The notes beneath the pieces are model-generated. The model saw only the letters and a program-made list of their open reading frames with translations. It was not told where the DNA came from and searched no databases. Shown here one piece after another: positions 16,132-24,050 of a stretch of 57,211 nucleotides of DNA. The stretch's first letter is position 1, and each line of letters opens with the position of its first letter. The translations under genes and the position numbers were made by a program. The stretch spans positions 1-57,211 of the forward strand of contig NZ_JAERUC010000152.1 of assembly GCF_016745505.1 (NCBI RefSeq), written 5' to 3'. Source of the stretch: Streptomyces silvae (GTDB taxonomy: Bacteria; Actinomycetota; Actinomycetes; Streptomycetales; Streptomycetaceae).

Positions 16132-16677
16132 ATGGAGATGCCGAGGAATGACCGGTCGCAGGAGCACCCACAAGTCCTCGTGGTGGGGCAGGACGGAATG
16201 GCTATCGGCGGTGGCGGTGACGACGAGTCGCGCGAGGTCCCGGTGACGGAGATGGTCGAGCAGCCCGCGAAGGTCATGCGCATCGGCAGCATGATCAAGC
16301 AGCTTCTGGAGGAGGTCAGGGCGGCTCCTCTCGACGAGGCGAGCCGTGTCCGGCTGAAGGAGATCCACGCGAGCTCGGTGAAGGAGCTCGAGGACGGTCT
16401 GGCGCCGGAGCTCGTGGAGGAGCTGGAGCGGCTCTCGCTGCCGTTCACCGAGGAGTCCGTCCCGTCGGAGGCCGAGCTGCGGATCGCGCAGGCCCAGCTG
16501 GTCGGCTGGCTGGAGGGCCTCTTCCACGGCATCCAGACGGCGCTGTTCGCCCAGCAGATGGCGGCCCGTGCCCAGCTGGAGCAGATGCGCCGCGCCCTCC
16601 CTCCGGGCGTGGGCCACGAGGACGAGGAAGGCGGGGTCGACCCGCACGGACCGGCGCGCTCCGGCCCGTACCTCTGA
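16132..16677 (+). CDS. bpa: Bacterial proteasome activator Bpa (PafE family)
   Basis: 181 residues. The core is the helical DUF2587 sequence: EQPAKVMRIGSMIKQLLEEV, SSVKELEDGLAPELVEELERL and LVGWLEGLFHGIQTALFAQQM. The last residues, ARSGPYL, form the HbYX-like docking motif that inserts into proteasome alpha-ring pockets. In mycobacteria this ATP-independent dodecamer ring opens the 20S gate for unfolded proteins. The length matches the family. ATG 16132 is preferred; the in-frame GTG 16114 would add six residues. No proteasome core genes lie in the window. A strong terminator follows. Confidence 0.92.
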   Translation: MEMPRNDRSQEHPQVLVVGQDGMAIGGGGDDESREVPVTEMVEQPAKVMRIGSMIKQLLEEVRAAPLDEASRVRLKEIHASSVKELEDGLAPELVEELERLSLPFTEESVPSEAELRIAQAQLVGWLEGLFHGIQTALFAQQMAARAQLEQMRRALPPGVGHEDEEGGVDPHGPARSGPYL

Positions 16678-16710
16678 TGATCTGAGTCCACACCGACAGC
16701 GGAACGCACC

Positions 16711-16743
16711 GGGGCCCGGCACACGTCATGTGTGCCGGGCCCC
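16711..16743. terminator. Bidirectional terminator
   Basis: A perfect 14-bp stem, GGGGCCCGGCACAC and its complement, with loop GTCAT lies between convergent bpa and the quinone oxidoreductase gene. Confidence 0.8.
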
Positions 16744-16852
16744 GCGTCTGCGGCGTGGTGCTGGGTCAGGCCCTGGAGTGGGTGTGCTGCCGGGGGGCAT
16801 GCCTCCGGAGCGGCGCCCCAGAGGTCAAGCCTCGGCTCGGCGCCGTCGTGGG

Positions 16853-17839
16853 TCAGGCCTTCGGCGCGGCCAGGAGGATCTTGCCGATGTGGCTGCTGGA
16901 CTCCATCAGCCGGTGGGCTTCGGCCGCGTCCGGCATCGGGATCGTGCGGTCCACGATCGGCTTCACGACGCCCTCCGCGAGCAGCGGCCACACATGCTCC
17001 CGTACCGCCGCGATGATCGCGGACTTCTCCGCGAGCGGCCGCGCGCGCAGCGACGTCGCCGTGACGGCGGCCCGCTTGCTCAGCAGGGCGCTCAGGTTCA
17101 GCTCACCCTTGGCACCGCCCTGGAGGCCGATGATGGCGAGCCGGCCGTTCACCGCCAGCGCCCGTACGTTCCGGTCCAGGTACTTCGCCCCGACGATGTC
17201 GAGGATCACGTCCGCTCCGGCGCCGTCCGTCGCCTGCCGCACCTCCTCGACGAAGTCCTGCTCGCGGTAGTCGATGAGGATGTCGGCGCCGAGTTCCTTG
17301 CAGCGCGCCAGCTTCTCGGGACCCCCGGCCGTCACCGCGACCCGGGCGCCGACCGCCTTGGCGAGCTGGATCGCCATCGTGCCGATGCCGCTGGATCCGC
17401 CGTGCACCAGGAGGGTCTCGCCAGGCCGCAGGTGGGCCACCATGAAGACGTTGGACCAGACCGTCGCCGCCACCTCGGGCAGTGCCGCGGCCTCCGCCAG
17501 GTCCAACCCGTCGGGCACCGGCAGCAACTGGCCGGTGGGCACGGCGACCTTCTCCGCGTATCCGCCGCCCGCGAGCAGTCCGCAGACCTCGTCGCCGACG
17601 GACCACCCGGTCACCCCGGGGCCGAGCGCCGTGATGCGGCCCGCGCACTCCAGGCCGGGGTAGGGGGAGGCGCCGGGCGGCGGGTTGTAGAAGCCCTGCC
17701 GCTGCAGGACATCGGCCCTGTTGACCGCGCTGGACACGACCTCGACGAGAACTTCGCCCTCGCCTGGTACGGGATCGGGGACCTCGGCCCATACGAGCGC
17801 TTCGGGGCCGCCGGGTTCGGGGATCGTGATCGCATACAT
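16853..17839 (-). CDS. NAD(P)H:quinone oxidoreductase (zinc-free MDR family)
   Basis: 328 residues, cytoplasmic. Signatures of the zeta-crystallin/PIG3 branch are VNRADVLQRQGFYNPPPGASPYPGLECAG and the nucleotide-binding LVHGGSSGIGTMAIQLAKAVGARV. The catalytic zinc ligands of alcohol dehydrogenases are absent. It probably reduces quinones with NADPH. It starts at ATG 17839 and is a monocistronic unit. Confidence 0.9.
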   Translation of the reverse strand: MYAITIPEPGGPEALVWAEVPDPVPGEGEVLVEVVSSAVNRADVLQRQGFYNPPPGASPYPGLECAGRITALGPGVTGWSVGDEVCGLLAGGGYAEKVAVPTGQLLPVPDGLDLAEAAALPEVAATVWSNVFMVAHLRPGETLLVHGGSSGIGTMAIQLAKAVGARVAVTAGGPEKLARCKELGADILIDYREQDFVEEVRQATDGAGADVILDIVGAKYLDRNVRALAVNGRLAIIGLQGGAKGELNLSALLSKRAAVTATSLRARPLAEKSAIIAAVREHVWPLLAEGVVKPIVDRTIPMPDAAEAHRLMESSSHIGKILLAAPKA

Positions 17840-17911
17840 GGCCGCGAGGCTACTCCGTACAGCGTCCCGGACGGGCCCGGACGGGCCTGTGCCGCGCCCG
17901 GACCCTCTTCC

Positions 17912-19015
17912 CTAAGGCCACTGGTTGGGCTGCTGCGAGGGGTTCACCGGCGGTGTCGGGGGCCGAGAGGCACGCACGATGGTGATCACCCGGTCCGTGA
18001 GCTGCAGGGGGCTGGCCGCCGGATCGTCGTAACCGAGCAGCCGATGGCCACGCACGACGGTGACCACCAGGTCGTCGGTCTCCCGGACGCTCTTGCCCAC
18101 CTCGGCCTTTATCACCGGCCGTTCGATGAGATCGAGCCCGCTGCCCTGCTGGATCAGGTCCTCCATCACCGTGCCCGCGCTGGGGCTGAGGACGGAGAGG
18201 CCGAGCAGTCGGCCCGCCGCACTCGCGCTGGTGATCACGGCATCCGCGCCGGACTGCCGCAGCAGAGGAGCGTTCTCCTCCTCGCGCACGGCGGCCACGA
18301 TCTTCGCGCCCCGGTTGAGCTGCCGCGCGGTCAGGGCGACCAGTACGGCGGTGTCGTCGCGCTGGGTGGCGATGATGATCTGACGGGCCTTCTGGACCTC
18401 GGCCCGCAACAGCACATCGCTGCGTGTCGCATCGCCCAGCACGCCCACGAACCCCTCGGCGTTGGCTGCCTCGATCACCTTGCCGGCCGGATCGACGATG
18501 ACGATCTGGTCCTTCTTCAGCCCGGTGGCACAGAGCGTCTGGATCGCCGAGCGGCCCTTCGTGCCGAAGCCGACGACGACGGTGTGTTCACGCAAGTTGG
18601 TTCTCCAACGGTTCAGCCGGAAGTCCTCGCGGGTCCGTTCCGTGAGGACCTCGAGGGTGGTGCCGACCAGGATGATCAGGAAGAGCACACGCAACGGCGT
18701 CACCAGGATCACGTTGACGAGGCGCGCCGGATCGCTGTACGGGACGATGTCGCCGTAGCCGGTCGTCGACAGGGTCACCGTCGCGTAGTAGACGGCGTCG
18801 AGGAAGTCGACCTTGCCGTCGGCGTTGTCGTGGTAACCGTCCCGGTCGGCCCAGACGATGAACACCGTGGCGGCCAGCACCGTGAGCGCCATCGCCAGCC
18901 GCTTGGCCACCTGACGGAGCGGTCGGTCGACCACCCGCCTCGGCAGAAGCACCCGGGTCGGCACCACATGTTCGTCTGCGTGCCGGGCCATCGCATCGTG
19001 GCCGGGAAGTTTCAC
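17912..19015 (-). CDS. Two-TM potassium channel protein with RCK (TrkA-N) domain
   Basis: 367 residues. TM1 is LAMALTVLAATVFIVWA, the pore has the selectivity filter TTGYGD (about 84-89), and TM2 is VTPLRVLFLIILVGTTL. A cytoplasmic RCK domain follows, with the Rossmann motif VVVGFGTKGRSAIQTL and a TrkA-C-like tail. The architecture is that of MthK or Kch-type ligand-gated channels. GTG 19015 overlaps the moeA stop by four bases (GTGA), within a parS site, and is preferred over ATG 18991. Its place after molybdenum-cofactor genes is unexplained. Confidence 0.88.
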   Translation of the reverse strand: MKLPGHDAMARHADEHVVPTRVLLPRRVVDRPLRQVAKRLAMALTVLAATVFIVWADRDGYHDNADGKVDFLDAVYYATVTLSTTGYGDIVPYSDPARLVNVILVTPLRVLFLIILVGTTLEVLTERTREDFRLNRWRTNLREHTVVVGFGTKGRSAIQTLCATGLKKDQIVIVDPAGKVIEAANAEGFVGVLGDATRSDVLLRAEVQKARQIIIATQRDDTAVLVALTARQLNRGAKIVAAVREEENAPLLRQSGADAVITSASAAGRLLGLSVLSPSAGTVMEDLIQQGSGLDLIERPVIKAEVGKSVRETDDLVVTVVRGHRLLGYDDPAASPLQLTDRVITIVRASRPPTPPVNPSQQPNQWP

Positions 19016-19022
19016 GTGAAAC
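19009..19022. other. parS: parS site at the moeA/potassium-channel junction
   Basis: An exact GTTTCACGTGAAAC. On the minus strand these bases encode the last codons and TGA stop of moeA and the GTG start plus second codon of the channel gene. Both protein ends are therefore constrained by the ParB site. Confidence 0.9.
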
Positions 19023-20625
19023 ACCCTTCCGTCCACGGCGATGCCGAGGCCCACGGTAGATCGAGGATCTCCACCTCGGTGCCGGACCGTACCCCGCCGG
19101 GCGGGACCACGGCCAGCCCGTCCGCGGCGGCGATGCCGCGGAGCATGGCGGGTCCGTTGTAATGCAGGGGCACCACGCTGTCGTCGCGGTGGACCACGGG
19201 GATCAGCCGAGTGTCGTGCGGGTGCGCGTGCACCTCCTCGTGGACGGGGGCGCGGTAGCGGTCCTGGGCGGGCCGGCCGGCGATTCCCCGGAGCAGCGGC
19301 TCGGCCAGTGTCAGCAGTCCGGACACCGCGGCGAGGGGGTTTCCGGGCAGGCCGACCAGGCAGGGGCCGCCGTCGGGGAGCTGCGCCAGGAGCATGGGGT
19401 GCCCCGGGCGTACGGCCACGCCGTCGATCAGCAGCTCGGCACCGATCCGGGCCAGGACCGGGTGGACATGGTCCACCGGGCCGGCGGCTGTCCCGCCCGT
19501 GGTGAGGATCAGGTCGGCATCGGAGGTGACGAGCGCCTCACGCAGGGCGTCGGCGTCGTCGCCCAGCCGCCTGGGCTCGGCGACCTCCGCCCCCAGGGAG
19601 CGGAGCCAGGGGGCGAGCATGGGGCCGAGCGCGTCCCGGATCAGCCCTTCGCGGGGGAGCCCCGCCGTGAGGAGCTCGTCACCGAGTACGAAGACGTCCA
19701 CGCGGGGCCGGGGCACGGCGACGAGAGCGTCGTACCCCGCGGCTGCCGCCAGTCCGAGGACGGGCGGGGTCACCACGGTCCCGACGGGCAGGAGCTCGTC
19801 GCCGGACCTGCACTCCTGGCCCCGGGGCCGGATGTCCTGGCCCGGTACGACGTCACGGGTGGCGTGCAGCAGGCCCTTGGCCTCGTCGCAGTGTGCGTGC
19901 TCGCTGCGGATCACGGCGGTGGCGTCCACGGGAAGGCGCGCGCCTGTGGCGATCCGCAGGGCGTGCCCGTCGGGGAGCGGCTCGGAGGATCCGCGTCCGG
20001 CGAGCAGCCCTTCCCCTTCCCGTACGGTCCAGGGTCCGGGCCCCGCGACGACCCAGCCGTCCATGGCCGAGGTGTCGAACGACGGCAGGTCGGTGAGCGC
20101 GACGACGGCCTCGGCGAGGACATGCCCGAGGGCGCGGTCCAGGGGGAGGCGGTGGGCGGCCAGGGGGGCGGTGCGACCGAGCCGCTCGGCCAGGGCGCGC
20201 GCTGCGTCCCAGGCGGCGGCCCGGGGCCGGTGCGCGTGGGTGGAGGCCGAGCGACCGTGGGCCGGAGCGGGGGTGGGGTCGTGGGTGGGGACGTGAGTGG
20301 GGCCGGTGCCGTGGACCGGCGCGGTGTCGGCCGGCCCCGCGTCGGCCGAGGCGGATCCGTTACGGCTGACAGGGCCCGGGGGCCGGCAGCCCGGCTCCGG
20401 CGCTTCCGGGCGTGGCTCGCCCTGGGCCGGGGCCGAGCTAGTGGGCGCCCCCGGCTCCGTGCGCGTGCCGGGCTCCGTGCGCGTGCCGGATTCCCCGGAC
20501 CGGTCCGGCGGGGGGTAGGGGGCCTGCGGCCGGCGCGCGACGAGAGCGAGTGCTTGCTCGACGGCCCGCTCCTCCTCGGCCGCCCGCTCCTCGGCCTCCC
20601 GCGCATCGCCTCGGTGGGGGGTCAT
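19012..20625 (-). CDS. moeA: Molybdopterin molybdotransferase MoeA-like, with long N-terminal extension
   Basis: 537 residues, about 130 longer than usual. The MoeA core starts near residue 140: RLPLDRALGHVLAEAVVALTDLPSFDTSAMDGWVV, then the MPT-binding GGTAAGPVDHV region and a C-terminal beta domain. It inserts molybdate into adenylated molybdopterin. The N-terminal extension begins with a charged helix (EAEERAAEEERAVEQAL) and is then Pro/Gly/Thr/His-rich with short repeats such as GTRTEPG. The ATG at 20625 overlaps the upstream mobA-like stop (ATGA). The GGTAAG segment differs from the more common GGTSxG and may lower or change activity. Confidence 0.85.
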   Translation of the reverse strand: MTPHRGDAREAEERAAEEERAVEQALALVARRPQAPYPPPDRSGESGTRTEPGTRTEPGAPTSSAPAQGEPRPEAPEPGCRPPGPVSRNGSASADAGPADTAPVHGTGPTHVPTHDPTPAPAHGRSASTHAHRPRAAAWDAARALAERLGRTAPLAAHRLPLDRALGHVLAEAVVALTDLPSFDTSAMDGWVVAGPGPWTVREGEGLLAGRGSSEPLPDGHALRIATGARLPVDATAVIRSEHAHCDEAKGLLHATRDVVPGQDIRPRGQECRSGDELLPVGTVVTPPVLGLAAAAGYDALVAVPRPRVDVFVLGDELLTAGLPREGLIRDALGPMLAPWLRSLGAEVAEPRRLGDDADALREALVTSDADLILTTGGTAAGPVDHVHPVLARIGAELLIDGVAVRPGHPMLLAQLPDGGPCLVGLPGNPLAAVSGLLTLAEPLLRGIAGRPAQDRYRAPVHEEVHAHPHDTRLIPVVHRDDSVVPLHYNGPAMLRGIAAADGLAVVPPGGVRSGTEVEILDLPWASASPWTEGCFT

Positions 20626-21497
20626 GGCGTGCCGGGCCCGCTTCCCGCCGCCGTCTCCTCCTCCCACCGGAGCGCGAGGGCGGTGGCCTTGCGGGAGGCC
20701 TCGGCCACCGCTTCAGCCGCGTCCGCCGGGCTCTTGCCGCTGCTCGCCAGCGCCGCCGCGTACCCGACCAGGAAGGTGGTCAGCGGCGCGGCGGGCCGGG
20801 CGACACCGTGCGCGGCGTCACGGGCGAGGTCCAGCAGGACGCCGGTATCGACGTCCAGCTCGATGCCCAGTTCGTTCTTGACTGAGGTGATCCATTCGTC
20901 CAGCACGGCCCCATGCTCCCTGATCCTCGCCCTGGCGGCAGCAATGTCTTCCCAGGTGTCGCAGTCGAACGAGGCCAGCGGGCCGGCCTGCACCCGGGCC
21001 AGGTCCAGTTCGGCGGTCAGCAGCCGCAGGGGGAGACCGGCGAGACCGCCGTGTTCGGTGGCGAGAAGGGCGAGTTCACGGCGGAGCGGCTCGGCGCGGT
21101 AGACCGCGACCAGCGGCTGGTCCCGGCCGTCCTGGTCGGTGCACAGGGCGCCTTCCCGCGCCCCCGGCTCCGCGGCGGCCAGCAACGAGCGGACCGTCGC
21201 CTCCCCCAGGAACGGCAGATCCGCGGAGAGCACCAGAACACGCTCCGCGGCCGTGTGCCGCACCCCTGCGCCGAGGGCGGCCAAGGGGCCGCCGCCCTGG
21301 GGCACTTCACGTGTCCAGGTGACCGGACGCACGGTGGGCCTGCGCCCGCCCACCACCACCGTGGACCCGGCGTCGGCACATACGGCGAGCACCCGGTCGA
21401 GCAGCGCACGGCCGCCCACGCGGAGCCCTGGCTTGTCGGCTCCCCCGAGGCGCTTCGCAGCCCCTCCGGCCAGAACGATGGCGTCATACGCGGTCAT
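20622..21497 (-). CDS. MobA-like nucleotidyltransferase fused to a DUF6457-type domain
   Basis: 291 residues. Residues 1-185 form an NTP-transferase domain with the MobA loop IVLAGGAAKRLGGADKP and LVLSADLPFLG. They resemble the enzyme that attaches GMP to molybdopterin. The last 95 residues (LDEWITSVKNELGIELDVDTG to ALALRWEEE) form a compact helical domain that also occurs as a separate small protein next to molybdenum-cofactor genes. ATG 21497 was chosen because MTAYDAIVLAGG fits the family start. It is the first gene of a coupled operon with moeA and the channel. Confidence 0.85.
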   Translation of the reverse strand: MTAYDAIVLAGGAAKRLGGADKPGLRVGGRALLDRVLAVCADAGSTVVVGGRRPTVRPVTWTREVPQGGGPLAALGAGVRHTAAERVLVLSADLPFLGEATVRSLLAAAEPGAREGALCTDQDGRDQPLVAVYRAEPLRRELALLATEHGGLAGLPLRLLTAELDLARVQAGPLASFDCDTWEDIAAARARIREHGAVLDEWITSVKNELGIELDVDTGVLLDLARDAAHGVARPAAPLTTFLVGYAAALASSGKSPADAAEAVAEASRKATALALRWEEETAAGSGPGTP

Positions 21498-21588
21498 GCC
21501 CCGAGTATGCGGGCCGCCCGCCCAGGACGGCCCCCCGGGGACCGAACTCACAGGCCGCCGGGCCCGGGGGTGCCGTGGGCGCTCTCGG

Positions 21589-23019
21589 CTACAGCGTGCG
21601 CAGCAGCACCACCGGCTGTTCCACACAGTCGGCGACGTACCGCAGGAAGCCACCGGCCGTGCCACCGTCGCAGACCCGGTGATCGAAGGTGAGCGAGAGC
21701 TGGACGACCTGGCGGACCGCCAGCTCACCCTCGTGCACCCATGGTTTGGGCACGATCCGGCCGACGCCGAGCATGGCCGCCTCCGGGTGGTTGATGATCG
21801 GCGTCGACCCGTCGACCCCGAACACCCCGTAGTTGTTCAGCGTGAACGTCCCTCCGGTGAGCTGCGCCGGGGTCAGCTTCCCGTCCCGTGCGGCCTCGGT
21901 CAGCCGGGCGATCTCCGCCCCGATCGACTCCGCGTTGCGCGTGTGCGCGTCCCGGACGACCGGAACGACCAGACCTCGCTCCGTCTGGGCGGCGAAGCCC
22001 AGGTGGACCCCGGTCAGCCGCACGATCTCCCGGGCCTCCGCGTCCACCGTCGAGTTGAGCTCGGGGAACCGCGCGAGGGCCGCCGTGCAGATCCGGGCCA
22101 GCAGCGCGAGCACGGAGACCTTCGGCCCTGCGGCGTTCATCGCGGCCCGCGCCGCCATCAGCCCGGTGGCGTCGGCGTCGACCCAGCACGTGGCATCGGG
22201 AATCTCCCGCCGGCTGCGCGAGAGCTTCTCGGCCACCGCGCCCCGGACCCCGCGCAGCGGGATCCGCTCGCCCGAGGTGTCGGGCTCCGGCCGGGCGGGC
22301 GTGGACAGGACGGCAGCGGCGTCCTCATCGGCGGCCCTGATCGCGGACTCCACGTCGGTACGCAGAATCAGCCCGTCCCGACCCGACCCGGCGACCTGCC
22401 GGAGATCGAGGCCGTGCTGCCGCGCCAGCTTCCTGACCAGCGGCGAAATGACGGCGACGGGCCCCTGAGGATCCACAGCTCCGAGTACCGGAACCGAGGT
22501 CGGCGCCGGGGCGGAAGCCCTGACCGGCGCCGAACGCGCAGCCGTGACGGGGGCCGGGTCGGCAGCCGTGGCGGGGGCCAGGTGGGCAGCGGTGGTGGGG
22601 GCCGGGTGGGCAGCGGTGGTGGGGGCCTGCCCGACCGGGGTGGGCCTGACCCGGCGCCGCCGCGCGGCCGGCGCGCCCGTGCCGTAACCGACCAGCACAT
22701 TGCCCGACGCCTCGCTCCCGGCGCCGTCATCGGAGGGACCGCCGGAGGCCCCCCGGCTCTCCGTGGCCTCCGCCGAACCGACAGCCACCGTCAGCAGCGG
22801 TGCGCCGACGGGGAGTTCCGTGCCCTCCTCGCCGAAGCGCGCCGTCACGACACCCCCGTAAGGACAGGGCACCTCCACCATGGCCTTGGCCGTCTCGACC
22901 TCGACGACCGGCTGGTCGACGGCGACGACATCGCCGACCTCCACCAGCCAGCGCACGACCTCGGCCTCGGTCAGGCCCTCACCCAGGTCCGGCAGCTTGA
23001 ATTCGAGCACCTGCGCCAT
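21589..23019 (-). CDS. bkdC2: Branched-chain 2-oxo acid dehydrogenase E2, cluster 2
   Basis: 476 residues. The lipoyl domain (1-80) has Lys in VETAKAMVEVP. A long linker contains Ala/Pro/Thr repeats (AAHPAPTTAAHLAPATAADPAP), then comes the subunit-binding domain VRKLARQHGLDLRQVAGSG and the acyltransferase domain with LTFDHRVCDGGTAGGF. The linker repeats are also seen as GTGGGGGCC repeats in DNA (about 22540-22630). ATG 23019 shares one base with the bkdB2 stop. This is the last gene of the second bkd operon and is clearly divergent in sequence from bkdC1. Confidence 0.92.
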   Translation of the reverse strand: MAQVLEFKLPDLGEGLTEAEVVRWLVEVGDVVAVDQPVVEVETAKAMVEVPCPYGGVVTARFGEEGTELPVGAPLLTVAVGSAEATESRGASGGPSDDGAGSEASGNVLVGYGTGAPAARRRRVRPTPVGQAPTTAAHPAPTTAAHLAPATAADPAPVTAARSAPVRASAPAPTSVPVLGAVDPQGPVAVISPLVRKLARQHGLDLRQVAGSGRDGLILRTDVESAIRAADEDAAAVLSTPARPEPDTSGERIPLRGVRGAVAEKLSRSRREIPDATCWVDADATGLMAARAAMNAAGPKVSVLALLARICTAALARFPELNSTVDAEAREIVRLTGVHLGFAAQTERGLVVPVVRDAHTRNAESIGAEIARLTEAARDGKLTPAQLTGGTFTLNNYGVFGVDGSTPIINHPEAAMLGVGRIVPKPWVHEGELAVRQVVQLSLTFDHRVCDGGTAGGFLRYVADCVEQPVVLLRTL

Positions 23020-24050
23020 CAGCTCTCGGCCTCCCACTGAAGACGGGCGACCGCGTCGAGCACCCGGTCCACGCCCGGCAGATGGTGCCGCTCCTGCATC
23101 GGCGGCGGATAGGGGATGTCGAACCCGGCGACGCGCAGGACCGGCGCCTCCAGATGGTGGAAGCACCGCTCGGTGACCCGCGCCGCGATCTCACCGCCCG
23201 GACCGCCGAATCCGGAGGACTCGTGGACGACCACCGCCCGCCCCGTACGGCGCACCGACGCGGCGACGGTCTCGTCGTCGAAGGGCACCAGCGAGCGCAG
23301 GTCGACCACCTCGAGGTCCCAGCCCTCGGCCGTGGCGGCCTCGGCGGCCTCCAGGCACACCGGGAGGGACGGTCCGTAGGTGATCAGGGTCGCGCTGCGG
23401 CCGGGGCGGCGGACCACGGCCCGCCCGATCGGCTCGACCGGGGCCGGCGCCTCCGGCGACCAGTCGGCCTTGGACCAGTAGAGCCTCTTCGGCTCCAGGA
23501 AGACCACGGGATCGTCGGAGGCGATGGACTCCCTCAGCAGCCCGTACGCGTCCTCGACCGTGGCCGGCATGACGACGTGCAGGCCCGGGGTCGCCATGTA
23601 GTACGCCTCCGAGGAGTCGCTGTGGTGCTCGACCCCGCCGATCCCGCCGCCGTACGGCACACGCACCGTGATGGGCAGGGGCATGGCGCCCCCGGTCCGG
23701 TTGCGCATCTTGGCGACGTGACTGATCAGCTGCTCGAACGCCGGGTACGCGAAGGCGTCGAACTGCATCTCCACCACGGGCCGCAGCCCGTACATCGCCA
23801 TGCCCACGGCCGCACCGAGGATGCCCGCCTCGGCCAGGGGCGTGTCCGTACAGCGGTCGTCGCCGAACTCCTTCGCCAGGCCGTCGGTGACGCGGAAGAC
23901 GCCCCCGAGTGTGCCGACGTCCTCACCGAGGACATGCACCGCAGGGTCCTCGGCCATCGCGTCGCGCAGCGCCCGCCCGAGGGCCTGCGCCATCGTGGCC
24001 GGCCTGGCCCTGGCCGTCCGTTCACCGGCCGTCGCGGCAACGGTGCTCAT
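23019..24050 (-). CDS. bkdB2: Branched-chain 2-oxo acid dehydrogenase E1 beta, cluster 2
   Basis: 343 residues. The family sequence starts at MAQALGRALRDAMAEDPAVHVLGEDVGTLGG after a 19-residue Ala/Arg-rich leader. VPYGGGIGGVEHHSDSSEAYY and the C-terminal PYPPPMQERHHLPGVDRVLDAV are conserved. It forms the E1 heterotetramer with the upstream alpha chain. ATG 24050 overlaps the bkdA2 stop by four bases (ATGA). Confidence 0.93.
   Translation of the reverse strand: MSTVAATAGERTARARPATMAQALGRALRDAMAEDPAVHVLGEDVGTLGGVFRVTDGLAKEFGDDRCTDTPLAEAGILGAAVGMAMYGLRPVVEMQFDAFAYPAFEQLISHVAKMRNRTGGAMPLPITVRVPYGGGIGGVEHHSDSSEAYYMATPGLHVVMPATVEDAYGLLRESIASDDPVVFLEPKRLYWSKADWSPEAPAPVEPIGRAVVRRPGRSATLITYGPSLPVCLEAAEAATAEGWDLEVVDLRSLVPFDDETVAASVRRTGRAVVVHESSGFGGPGGEIAARVTERCFHHLEAPVLRVAGFDIPYPPPMQERHHLPGVDRVLDAVARLQWEAES

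Noticed and set aside
16568..19162. 864-codon plus-strand open frame
   Set aside because: It runs antisense to the quinone oxidoreductase and channel genes, which have complete family motifs. The frame itself has no recognisable domain.
21304..21314. Additional parS-like sequence (ACTTCACGTG)
   Set aside because: Only half of the palindrome is present; the right arm is wrong, and it lies inside the mobA-like coding region.
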